DNA of 64,000 nucleotides, taken from contig JBBELK010000682.1 of assembly GCA_037783545.1 (NCBI GenBank), forward strand, positions 310,001-374,000, read 5' to 3'. Positions 58,601 to 62,745 of this stretch are shown here, in pieces. The notes beneath the pieces are model-generated. The model was not told where the DNA came from. It saw only the letters and a program-made list of their open reading frames with translations, and did not search any database. Both the position numbers and the translations under genes were made by a program. The stretch is from Henricia sp. BOLD:AAB3569 (lineage: Eukaryota; Echinodermata; Asteroidea; Spinulosida; Echinasteridae). Position 1 is the stretch's first letter, and each line of letters opens with the position of its first letter.

Positions 58601-60334
58601 AAAAAAAGGCAGGGTTGAGTTCGCAAATCTGACCGAGCTTAAATAAAAATATTTTGAAGCATTGCTTACTGAAGCATGCAAGGGTACCAGTTTGTGAATA
58701 AAATTAATGAAACTCACAGATTTCCATGCACCAATAATGGCAAGAGATTTCTATTCAAGAACGGATAAAAACTGGGAGAAGAAACAGCCATGTGAGCCAG
58801 TAAGGTCGTGAACCAAATCAAGGCTAGAAATGCTAGACCACACGTGGCGAGCACGTGTGGTCTAGTGGGTATTAAGCCGTGCTCCTGATTGAAGGATTAT
58901 GTGTTCGAGCCCCACTTGTGCCAACATGTGTTTGTGTCTGTGGGCAAGACACTTAATCTCAATTGCCTCGTCAACCCAAGCGATATTTGGGGAGCTGTTA
59001 GTGTGCCTTGGCCAGGAAGCCACCCAGTTGAAGCGAAATGGTTCTGGTGATTTCCTGATGGCAGCGATAATGCTAATGGCAACAGCACCAGGAGTACCCT
59101 AGGGTAGACATGTGTGCTATACAAGTGTCCACCATTACATTACATTAATAAACGGCTTAAACAAAAGCTTGTTTTTTTCAATCAGGAAAATGATTTGTAC
59201 CGGACGGTAGGAATTGACTGTAAATATCTGGAGGCTATGGACTTTAACATGGACCCCGAAGACCAGAGATATCTCGTTCAGGTATGACCTTTCTAACCTT
59301 TTAATTAACTTATCCAAAATATTTACCCTTTAAAATGGCCGTCTAAAGTTGTCAACATTTTTACAGGTCTACAAAGCATAGGAAAGGGGGCGGCGGTTGG
59401 GCATGTCAAGGGCAGCGTATGACTTTACATGCAATGTAAAATGTTGACATTTCATAGTAGTGACAAAAGTTGGTAAGTAGTTGAAAATACTATGGTCTGT
59501 AGAACCATGAAAATGTTGATAACCTTGGACGCCCCTTCTTCTAGGCATCGTCCATCCACTGCAGGATGTAGCCCTCTGTCAGACTGCCCCAGGATGTTCT
59601 CTGCTTTGCTATATCTTGCTATTCTTGTCTAAGTACTGAACAGTACTGAACAGTGCACATGTATGGTATGTGCACGCACATGGATAACATCCCACAATTT
59701 TGTCGTACTGTATAAAACAAATTAAGCATGTGTGACCGCATTTTCCATATGCACTGAAACTGACTACGACCAGACGAGAAAGTGATAAAAACCAGCCGGG
59801 TCCTTCATCTTCCATTTTAGACACGAGACATGCTTTCAGCCAATAGAAATGCATTTATAAACTATTTTTTATGAATATACATTTTTATGATTAAACTTCC
59901 TTTTAACAACATATGTGCATATATGGAAATTATTTTCACAGCAAGGTAAACTGGGCTGCCTGTCCTACCTGCGAGAATTCATTGACAAATTTAAACCAAA
60001 CCTGCGACACAAGAAACCAGCGCCACGCGACAGCCGCAAACTCCACCGCGTTACCATGGAATTTTCGCGCCTGCTGAACAGCGAGTCGGACACAGAGCAT
60101 GTTTTTTCACCAACTCCCGAACCCTACGAGGGACACGATGATGTCTTCAGCACGCAGATGAAAGCCATGAATGGGAAGACGGCGGAGGCAAACAAAGCGT
60201 GGAAGGATGAGGCGTCGACGAACGCTGAGAAAGTTAGTGCTAAACGGGTCACCATTGTCGTAAATGAAGAAAACGAGGATGATTCTGAAAAAGATGACGT
60301 GTCTTCTGCGGAAGGGGGTACCACTTACCTTTAA
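19451..60334 (+). CDS. Patatin-like phospholipase with two EF-hands, 12 exons, complete
   Basis: Exons: 19451-19627, 21640-21790, 38470-38606, 39704-39839, 40662-40757, 41809-41939, 53688-53788, 55014-55167, 56310-56414, 57386-57544, 59186-59281, 59942-60334. They sum to 1836 nt, 611 residues plus stop, with all phases closed. The patatin fold spans about residues 40-235: oxyanion loop GGGNKG (46-51), elbow GSSAG with Ser77, and dyad Asp219 in DGG. A linker (KLWDRKERFGHKNE) follows. EF-loop 1 is 343-354 (DLDKDGNISLEE) and EF-loop 2 is 390-401 (DFDQNGEVSFRE). The tail is acidic and ends TTYL. No signal peptide or membrane segment is seen, so it is probably cytosolic. Family knowledge predicts a Ser-Asp dyad lipid acyl hydrolase; calcium control is inferred from the EF-hands. 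The start has a good context (gtcATGG). It matches no named PNPLA that I know. Confidence 0.88.
19724..19756. repeat. Perfect small hairpin
   Basis: 14-bp stem TTCTGTCCCTACGG with a 5-nt loop. It abuts the big foldback that follows. Confidence 0.7.
19761..20646. repeat. Long foldback, two 400-bp arms
   Basis: Left arm about 19761-20163 and right arm about 20249-20646 are near-perfect inverses, separated by 85 bp. It lies in intron 1 of gene 2 and would form a very long hairpin in the pre-mRNA. Open frames on either arm mirror each other and are not thought to be genes. Confidence 0.8.
21640..21790 (+). CDS. Gene 2, exon 2
   Basis: Acceptor gtggatctag, donor TTG|GTAAGA. Encodes VLEEIGVWSQVKRLAGSSAG and MVAGLLAVGYNSHDIEAFL, with nucleophile Ser77. 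Confidence 0.9.
22040..22180. repeat. Dispersed repeat also at 18000-18140
   Basis: Shares gcacgata, tgtctcaaacatccaagg-like and cagtttttagggggc segments with 18020-18135, partly inverted. Confidence 0.45.
22183..22322. repeat. Fragment of GTGTTTACAC element
   Basis: Contains cgcgagaccaaaatctcgg and gagctcgggatcaagtgtaa as at 40260-40395 and 52780-52850. Confidence 0.6.
22329..22973. mobile_element. MITE with GGGTACGTTCAGA ends
   Basis: Left end GGGTACGTTCAGACG; right end is the inverse, ccatctgaacgtaccc. About 645 bp, no long frame. In intron 2 of gene 2. Confidence 0.65.
23810..24000 (+). repeat. SINE-B, tRNA-derived
   Basis: gtagctcaattggtagggtg (A box) and ggttggaatcctagtgcagc (decayed B box), then the same tail as at 3845, and an A/AAT-rich end. 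The piece before it (23590-23690) is another copy of the family's 3' part. Confidence 0.7.
24140..24232 (-). repeat. tRNA-like SINE head
   Basis: On the - strand it ends in a B box (ctggttcgaatcccataatg) after a tRNA-like body. The flanking text (gggaggaaaaccc) recurs at about 28860. Confidence 0.5.
24505..24720. repeat. Inverted-repeat cluster
   Basis: A hairpin with cccattggactaatttttgt on one side and acaaaatttagtccaatggg on the other (24517-24590), followed by a third copy of gtccaatggga near 24708. Confidence 0.6.
26118..26372 (-). mobile_element. TTAA MITE family T1, partial
   Basis: Follows the inverted form of the 2856 copy (gtctgtagatgattctg, then tcttggcggggtgtttcaaa) and stops near 26370. 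TTAA at 26114-26117. Confidence 0.65.
27561..27813. mobile_element. MITE family M2, copy 2
   Basis: Ends TTGACCCCTTTCAAA and the inverse TTTGAAAAGGGGTCAA, flanked by TA at 27559-27560 and 27814-27815. Clearer ends than copy 1. Confidence 0.75.
27881..28700 (-). mobile_element. Probable solo LTR
   Basis: On the - strand there is a TATA box (tatataagtcgcg, + coordinates about 28608-28620) and, about 450 bp on, an AATAAA (28163-28168), and the segment ends gtgtggcgtcaca at 27881. TATA, then poly(A) signal, then a CA end is the LTR layout. No primer-binding site or gag/pol frame is nearby, so it is solo. The other boundary is approximate, and it interrupts a SINE-like repeat. Confidence 0.5.
28942..29100. 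repeat. Hairpin-MITE relative of 18357-18523
   Basis: Starts tagaccactaaagtgtgacg and continues in parallel with the 18357 copy (gctggtaat-gaaacgtcc). Confidence 0.6.
29105..29315. repeat. Dispersed repeat, uninterrupted copy
   Basis: Inverted match to both halves of 13425-13905; it lacks the M2 element and so represents the pre-insertion form. Confidence 0.6.
29668..29817. repeat. Hairpin MITE, TATAGACCGTATCGAATAG type
   Basis: Arms of about 36 bp, nearly perfect, through gccgctatttcatgg; the loop holds about 75 bp. Confidence 0.75.
29920..30010. repeat. Hairpin, cactatgagcaactaacaat
   Basis: Arms about 40 bp with a tip at ttgttattaataat. Confidence 0.7.
30160..30545. repeat. Dispersed repeat R, intact copy
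   Basis: Inverted match to 41941-42183 joined directly to 44471-44640. It gives the empty site for the pogo-like element at 42186-44468. Confidence 0.7.
30712..31229. repeat. 518-bp direct repeat, copy A
   Basis: Repeated 924 bp downstream at 31636-32153, apparently without difference. Holds internal 40-bp near-repeats (ggggcataccaagccctt). The same small frame is present in both copies; it resembles no known protein and is probably incidental. Confidence 0.8.
31610..31634. repeat. 10-bp-stem hairpin just before copy A'
   Basis: CCTTTTATCA, a 5-nt loop, then TGATAAAAGG. It ends one base before the second direct repeat and is absent in front of the first. Confidence 0.7.
31636..32153. repeat. 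518-bp direct repeat, copy A'
   Basis: Second copy, offset 924 bp. The spacer between the two is 406 bp. Afterwards the sequence is unlike that following copy A. Confidence 0.8.
32154..33219. other. Unassigned stretch in intron 2
   Basis: A-rich, with no repeat partner, splice-site-linked exon or transposase motif recognised. The short frames on both strands match no family. Confidence 0.4.
33220..33478. repeat. 259-bp direct repeat, copy C
   Basis: Repeated 3119 bp downstream at 36339-36597 without visible difference. It ends in tctggcgacc; that end, with the following ggacggcg, looks somewhat like a retroelement primer-binding site, which is weak evidence only. Confidence 0.8.
33479..36338. 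other. Stretch between the C repeats
   Basis: Has a G-rich tract (33840-33895), a poly-T/GTT run (35288-35325), GC-richer sequence than the surroundings at 34320-35900, and a fragment of the 50917 MITE at about 36190-36338. No coding match found. A short ATG frame with a donor-like end (ccgaggagaatgatgag|gta, 35838-35867) would not join gene 2 exon 3 in phase. Confidence 0.4.
36339..36597. repeat. 259-bp direct repeat, copy C'
   Basis: See copy C. It is flanked by unrelated sequence on both sides: a MITE fragment to the left and a T-rich stretch to the right. Confidence 0.8.
36665..36835 (+). repeat. SINE-C, tRNA-derived, with intact T arm
   Basis: tatagctcagctggtagagc (A box) and gtctcgggttcaaatcctga (B box). 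The terminal stem is nearly closed (ccttat...ataagg), but the anticodon stem is broken. The 5' extension is shared with 13118. A SINE head is preferred over a working tRNA. Confidence 0.7.
37476..37735 (+). repeat. Dispersed repeat shared with 8855-9128
   Basis: Parallel match over about 260 bp with several small gaps. Confidence 0.6.
38470..38606 (+). CDS. Gene 2, exon 3
   Basis: Acceptor tcctccccag, donor GAG|GTGAAA. Encodes KFGILSALPNMMKGFGWHPG and KLYSWFGKMIRKKTGDPDIT. Preceded by a 16.7-kb intron. Confidence 0.88.
38754..38883. mobile_element. Small MITE, GGGCCGATTTCACAAAG type
   Basis: Ends GGCCGATTTCACAAAG and inverse CTTTTGTGAAATCTAGC, flanked by CCAGG on both sides. The direct duplicate at 39225-39330 lacks it. 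Confidence 0.7.
39704..39839 (+). CDS. Gene 2, exon 4
   Basis: Acceptor tccttgtcag, donor CAG|GTAGGT. Encodes ELCICVTNINFLDCNYCHVK and PDMPIRKAMRMSGSIPG, the conserved patatin core strand and the A-R/S-x-IP segment before the dyad. Confidence 0.9.
40057..40395. mobile_element. GTGTTTACAC element, 339 bp copy
   Basis: Ends GACCGTGTTTACACTGGTCC and inverse-type gtgtaaacggggt; the interior has repeated gagctcgggatc palindromes. Intron 4 of gene 2. Confidence 0.7.
40662..40757 (+). CDS. Gene 2, exon 5 (catalytic Asp)
   Basis: Acceptor ctgttgccag, donor ATG|GTAAGT. Encodes DHYVDGGLLVNYPIHAFD; Asp219 of DGG is the expected dyad partner. Too short to be found as a long frame, but unmistakable as a patatin motif. 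Confidence 0.9.
40949..41119. repeat. Hairpin MITE, 65-bp arms
   Basis: caaatattgactgcttcgag and its inverse enclose gaccatggagc-type sequence; arms meet near 41032. Intron 5 of gene 2. Confidence 0.75.
41118..41631. mobile_element. MITE, TAACACCTC-CCCACAGATTCTG ends
   Basis: Left taacacctctcccacagatt, right the inverse at 41607-41631. Directly abuts the hairpin before it and ends about 180 bp before exon 6. Confidence 0.65.
41809..41939 (+). CDS. Gene 2, exon 6
   Basis: Acceptor gatcttttcag, donor CTG|GTAAGT. Encodes WYLSMRPEDTFLKRIQPLRD and KERFGHKNERTLGMLL, the end of the lipase domain and start of the linker. Confidence 0.87.
41941..42183. repeat. Dispersed repeat R, left part of split copy
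   Basis: Inverse of 30335-30545; continues at 44471-44640 on the far side of the pogo-like element. Confidence 0.7.
42186..44468 (+). mobile_element. Dead pogo-like DNA transposon
   Basis: Ends CCGTAATTTTCGGAATATAA and inverse, followed inwards by several 'ataagccgc' repeats at both ends. TA at 42184-42185 and 44469-44470. The DDE-type fragment at 43246-43585 gives the class. A 28-bp-stem hairpin lies at 43704-43764. Confidence 0.75.
43246..43585 (+). pseudogene. DDE transposase fragment, pogo/Tigger type
   Basis: Frame on the + strand with SFTVVLACTASGKKLKPMVI and FYVDSLYIIQNYLKKNI. The T-V-x-L-A-C...G-K-L-K-P-M-V-I block is typical of the pogo/jerky DDE_1 superfamily. The rest of the gene is broken into separate pieces (another at 42640-42790, ATKIFAGFSDGG-like), so there is no working transposase. 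Confidence 0.6.
44471..44634. repeat. Dispersed repeat R, right part of split copy
   Basis: Inverse of about 30190-30330 (aatttcagaatggtaat region). Confidence 0.65.
44635..46390. mobile_element. DNA element with CCCAGCTAA ends and ACGTTC clusters
   Basis: Left cccagctaaccaaataacgt, right acgttatgttttagctggg. Beside both ends lie many copies of gaacgttc-like motifs (44655-44760 and 46140-46380), as in subterminal repeats of transposase-binding elements. No transposase-like frame in the 1.75 kb, so non-autonomous. Superfamily not determined. Confidence 0.65.
46770..47331. mobile_element. TTAA-flanked MITE, family T2
   Basis: Ends AGGGCCCCTGAAATG, exactly inverted as CATTTCAGGGGCCCT, flanked by TTAA at 46766-46769 and 47332-47335. 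A partial copy lies inverted at 54116-54422. Confidence 0.8.
47336..48088 (-). mobile_element. piggyBac-like element, internally deleted
   Basis: Ends CCCTTTCAATACCG and GGTATTGAAAGGG, flanked by TTAA on both sides (47332-47335 shared with the previous element, and 48089-48092). CCC-start ends plus TTAA are the hallmarks of piggyBac. It contains a decayed coding remnant on the - strand. Confidence 0.75.
47338..47818 (-). pseudogene. piggyBac-like transposase remnant
   Basis: Starts at ATG (47816-47818, - strand). An acidic Asp/Ser-rich N-terminus (FADSDSDIDLESSEE, then EDSDESSEVSS in another phase) is followed by a Gly/Arg-rich stretch and then a Cys-rich end. Acidic N-terminus and Cys-rich C-terminus fit piggyBac/PGBD proteins. 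One early stop and one frameshift are present, and the catalytic core is missing. Confidence 0.5.
48093..48150 (+). mobile_element. TTAA MITE family T1, end fragment
   Basis: After TTAA (48089-48092): AGCCTCAATGCATCATTTAC, then cacgagttgac, divergent T1 left end. Confidence 0.4.
48246..49035 (-). mobile_element. Decayed Tc1/mariner-like element
   Basis: Inverted arms: ggataagttctcctgtgtct (about 48298) against its inverse near 48967, and ttatttgc-ctgacaccctta segments at 48510/48915. Between them lies a transposase N-terminal relic. Confidence 0.55.
48671..48772 (-). pseudogene. Transposase N-terminal HTH remnant
   Basis: ATG at 48770-48772 (- strand): MARPQLTPQQRAYLVSEFHR then ATAVFQSFRQ and a stop. 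After the stop the frame goes on with ARCPTGATVYSNV. This is the style of the N-terminal helix-turn-helix of Tc1/mariner-type transposases. Early stop and missing catalytic domain make it non-functional. Confidence 0.5.
49135..49805. repeat. Dispersed repeat, paired with 2170-2665
   Basis: Shares gattcattctaaaacactt-like, cggcttgcacatgaaaa and the ttcgaatattcgatggaaga end in parallel; the middle (gcaggatgtttttaattc to gtgagg) matches in the opposite orientation. Confidence 0.5.
49845..49977 (-). repeat. SINE-A, internally deleted
   Basis: Tail and 3' part (ttcataccaaggattcctc...gaaacccatgaa) join directly to the tRNA-like head (attgcaagtcaatgacccaa), lacking the whole body. Confidence 0.75.
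49978..50916 (+). other. Unassigned part of intron 6
   Basis: AT-rich sequence; no recognised gene, repeat partner or inverted structure. Confidence 0.4.
50917..51393. mobile_element. MITE, GGCCCGTTTACACTCGATTCG type
   Basis: Left cccgtttacactcgattcgc; right inverse ccggttcgagtgtaaac. Internal palindromes around gcctttttcaagtcacctt. Partial copies at 36190-36338 and 55245-55345. Confidence 0.7.
51436..52525 (-). mobile_element. Probable solo LTR with internal 87-bp repeat
   Basis: Read on the - strand it begins TGTGAACC and ends CACCGTAACA. It has a TATA-like tatataagtgagcac (+ coordinates about 52190-52205) and an A/T-rich poly(A)-like run near 51650. Two blocks repeat: caggaaaaacgacggcaggc at about 51688 and 51770, and aggtgtgacagaggt at 52445 and 52507. 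No gag/pol frame. Ends are estimates. Confidence 0.45.
52678..53650. mobile_element. GTGTTTACAC element, long copy
   Basis: Ends AGACCGTGTTTACACTTGAT and inverse agtgtaaacacggtct. Left and right parts are rich in gatcccgagctcgggatc palindromes. 973 bp, interior without a recognised gene. It stops 37 bp before exon 7 of gene 2. Confidence 0.75.
53688..53788 (+). CDS. Gene 2, exon 7
   Basis: Acceptor ctttttacag, donor AAA|GTGAGT. Encodes YSDFEPEVMKDALNARHAYY. The acceptor lies only 37 bp after the end of a 973-bp repeat element (52678-53650). Confidence 0.85.
53905..54422 (-). mobile_element. Composite repeat: T2 MITE fused to another repeat
   Basis: 54116-54422 is an inverted T2 end (matches 46770-47050), with TTAA at 54423-54426. 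53905-54115 matches 55438-55650 (agggggcattttggcaacac, agtgtgacaacatgcc). Confidence 0.65.
55014..55167 (+). CDS. Gene 2, exon 8 (EF-hand 1)
   Basis: Acceptor gtttttcag, donor AAT|GTAGGT. Encodes a Lys-rich linker, the entering helix (SSLVEAMDLLVAELNVQ) and the complete EF loop DLDKDGNISLEE with WKKAF as the exiting helix. Confidence 0.9.
55245..55345. repeat. Fragment of the 50917 MITE
   Basis: gtgtaaacacaaaaggtga and gtctgattcgccttttaggt in parallel with 50995-51070. About 80 bp after exon 8. Confidence 0.55.
55438..55790. repeat. Foldback repeat
   Basis: acaaatagtgtgacaacatg on the left, its inverse catgttgtcacactatttgt on the right; arms about 90 bp. The left arm is shared with 53905-54115. 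Confidence 0.7.
55795..56060. repeat. Cluster of TACGAC motifs
   Basis: Repeated variants of gtacgattgtcgtac / cctacgac on both strands, mostly self-complementary; likely a decayed palindromic MITE. Confidence 0.55.
56310..56414 (+). CDS. Gene 2, exon 9 (start of EF-hand 2)
   Basis: Acceptor ttattcacag, donor GAG|GTGAGC. Encodes DSAFTDEHKRMLFGEDG and the first seven positions of EF loop 2 (DFDQNGE). The intron cuts the calcium loop. Confidence 0.88.
56785..56845. repeat. Short tandem repeat, agcattataa
   Basis: About five imperfect units of aaagcatta. Confidence 0.6.
57386..57544 (+). CDS. Gene 2, exon 10 (end of EF-hand 2)
   Basis: Acceptor actacttag, donor CAG|GTTTGT. Starts with VSFRELVYWAEQRG, finishing EF loop 2, then SMMEFFSTMMECLLLNMKRV, a long helix. 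Confidence 0.87.
57749..58322. mobile_element. MITE, TAGACCGATCCAGTAAGCTC type
   Basis: About 31-bp near-perfect inverted ends (inverse at 58292-58322, gagcttactggatcggtcta). Interior GC-rich with cgtgtt/gcgcg motifs; no gene. Confidence 0.75.
58843..59150 (+). repeat. SINE-D, tRNA-derived with (ATTAC)n end
   Basis: gtggtctagtgggtatta (A box), gtgttcgagccccacttgtg (B box), body with gtgggcaagacacttaat, and a short attacattac tail. Ends 36 bp before exon 11. Confidence 0.75.
59186..59281 (+). CDS. Gene 2, exon 11
   Basis: Acceptor tcaatcag, donor CAG|GTATGA. 32 codons: ENDLYRTVGIDCKYLEAMDF then NMDPEDQRYLVQ. Confidence 0.83.
59282..59941 (+). other. Intron 11 of gene 2
   Basis: Holds a segment (59340-59540) sharing agttgtcaac-ttt and tttacatgcaatgtaaa-like motifs with 15095-15300. 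No coding features. Confidence 0.45.
59942..60334 (+). CDS. Gene 2, exon 12 (last), with stop
   Basis: Acceptor attttcacag ends at 59941. Encodes GKLGCLSYLREFIDKFKPNL, a basic stretch, then a Ser/Glu-rich low-complexity tail (EENEDDSEKDDVSSAEGG), with stop TAA at 60332-60334. Confidence 0.85.
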   Translation, partial: QGKLGCLSYLREFIDKFKPNLRHKKPAPRDSRKLHRVTMEFSRLLNSESDTEHVFSPTPEPYEGHDDVFSTQMKAMNGKTAEANKAWKDEASTNAEKVSAKRVTIVVNEENEDDSEKDDVSSAEGGTTYL

Positions 60335-60470
60335 ACATGTTAAACTTGCCAAATATAGCTGCACATTACACTGTTAGAACTGGTTCCAAGTTGGGAAATA
60401 GGAGGTACCAGGCAATTCTGACGGTTATTGGATGCAGAAATTCCAGGAAATTTGGCTGTGTTTTGTTTCA

Positions 60471-60987
60471 GGGGTGGATTGCAATATGCGGTCTAAGACC
60501 GGGCTTAGTTGGCTAACGCGGCGTCCGCTAAGACCGGTCTATAATTATAGCCCGATTGCAATATCGTGGTCTTAATGCAAGACTAGTCTTAAAACGTATG
60601 CCCTCGGTGAGCAGGTCCATAAGTTTTGGACATGGCACTGCATCTTGACATTTTTGCTGAAAGAAGACGGAGTGTTGTGAGCAGAATGCACATTATGCCC
60701 ATTGGTGCATTTTTTAGTGCTATAGGGGATAACTTTCACGGCAGTTGCACGCGCCATCAAGTGGCTTTGTGAGGACGATTGTTTGGCTTAAAATTATGCA
60801 AAAATAGCCGGCTGTGTCACTTTCCATTGCGTGTTTTTTAGCTGGTGCAGCCTGCTTCAGTTATTAGACTGGTTTATTGCAATTTGAGCTAAACCAGTGA
60901 CTAAGCCGAGATTGGCTAAGTTGGTTACCCGGCTATAAAAGACCGGTCATAGACCAGTGGTTAAGCCAACTTTATTGCAATCCGCTC
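60471..60987. mobile_element. Palindromic MITE family M1, copy 3
   Basis: Ends GGGGTGGATTGCAATATGCG and inverse ttattgcaatccgctc, in the orientation opposite to copy 1. Uninterrupted where copy 2 carries its insert. Confidence 0.75.
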
Positions 60988-61303
60988 TAGGTGTGCGAAA
61001 TGGTAAACATGCACTAATTGTGCCGTTTTTGTCTGGGCCATATCTTCCGGTACATTTGGCATTTCAGCACTCGTGTGCATTTTTAGTTCTTGTGATTGCT
61101 AATCAGGAGAGGTGGTTCCCAGCTAAATGCAATACATCTTGGAGGGATGGGTACCAGTGACTATAGAGCAACCATACCCTGGGCGATATGCAAAACGTCA
61201 TTCTTCAGCCACAAAAACGTCATTCTTCAGCAAGTTTGTGGACAAAACGTGAGCCGCATAACTTGAAATTAAAATCAGTGACAAATCTAAGCTCAATAAA
61301 ATT

Positions 61304-61309
61304 TGTAAA
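61304..61309 (+). terminator. Candidate poly(A) signal, gene 2
   Basis: AATAAA 970 bp after the stop. A MITE (60471-60987) lies between, so it would be part of the 3' UTR if this site is used. Confidence 0.35.
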
Positions 61310-61528
61310 TACAATGTAATTTCCTGATGGTCTTTCAGGCATTATCTGGGTCACTGCTAGGAATTTCCATTGTGTTTTCATATTTTCGTGACCGTGGATC
61401 TGCCACATTTTTCTGGTTATGCTCGCAAGTCACAAAAAATGGCCCCGACTGTGTGCTCGTACTACAAGGTCATTCTCTGTCAAGTTTCATAATGGTTTTT
61501 CAGTCTTGTTGGCCTATAATCTCTTAAT

Positions 61529-61694
61529 AGTAGTAATACGACCACTTGCGAGCAGACGACGACGTCTCAGAAACTAGTCTGGTAACGCACTCCAACCTAC
61601 ATGTTTCGCGATGGTAGGTGCATGGTAATCACGACCACTTAAGCGAGCACCTGATTTGGACACTGCCGTCTGCTCGCAAGTGGTCGTATTACTA
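61529..61694. repeat. Hairpin MITE with perfect 28-bp ends
   Basis: TAGTAATACGACCACTTGCG and the next 8 bp are exactly inverted at 61667-61694. Confidence 0.8.
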
Positions 61695-62689
61695 CGCATC
61701 CACTATTACGAAACATACAGACTGAGGAACGTTACCAGACAAAATTTTAATTCTTAATGTTTGTCTTCAAAAACTGCTTCAAAAACACCTTTCCACTCAA
61801 AAGAAAAAATTAGATTTTTAATATGTTGTTTATTGAATGTTGTGGCCTAGATTCATGTTAGAATGATTTCTATTGCAATTAGTTCTAGGTCAAATCGTAA
61901 ATTGACTAGACTATAATACGCTAGGCGCTATGCATACAACGCATGCAAACTAGAGATGCAGAGATTTCGTCCCTCTTTTCACCCATAATGCACCGCGGTA
62001 AACATTGCGTGATGTCATAGGTCTATTCAATGTTGCACTTGTTTATCACAATGTTTTATTTCCTGGGTAAACTGGGTTTTTAAATGCAGCTGTAGTGATT
62101 AACCGTTTCTTGGTGGTAAATGAGCATTTTAGGCACCTTATTTTGCTGAAATTGTCACTTTCTATAAAACAGTAATTACTATACATTGTATTTTTTTACC
62201 ACATTGTGATGCCAAGCCTATTGTTGACAGGCCTATAGATCTTTCCCAGGACACCTTCTATAACGTGTACATGCTCGTCATTTGCTGGGACGCAGCTTTT
62301 TCCAATGCATGGACTGTGCATTTTGAGTTGTTGTTAAATCGAACAGCGCGCATACATGTTGCGTACAACACGCTCTTTGCACACACAAATTTACACTGAC
62401 TTCTTTTGTGTCTGATTGCCACGTGCGTCGCTTTGAGAAAATGCAGTGTGGAAGAAATTGAGTGAAACGATGCACCGAAAACCACAGAATTAGCTTGGAC
62501 ATATTGGACGGAAAGTGTTTTCATAATTCAGTGATTTTCAGTGCATCACTCAAAATTCCCTCCACAGCGCTTTTCCTCAATGCGACGCGCCTCGCAATTA
62601 CGTGCACAGTGAATTCACCATTACAACAAACGCGCAAATTGTTTGAAGTGACGATACAATAACCATCATCACATAACGCATGTAGTTCA

Positions 62690-62740
62690 TGCACTGACCG
62701 CATCCCAGCTATAGCGGACATACAGGATAGGTTTCCATGG
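62690..62740. repeat. Fragment related to the 14391 MITE
   Basis: atcccagctatagcggacat and acaggatagg match its right end. Confidence 0.5.
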
Positions 62741-62745
62741 TAATG

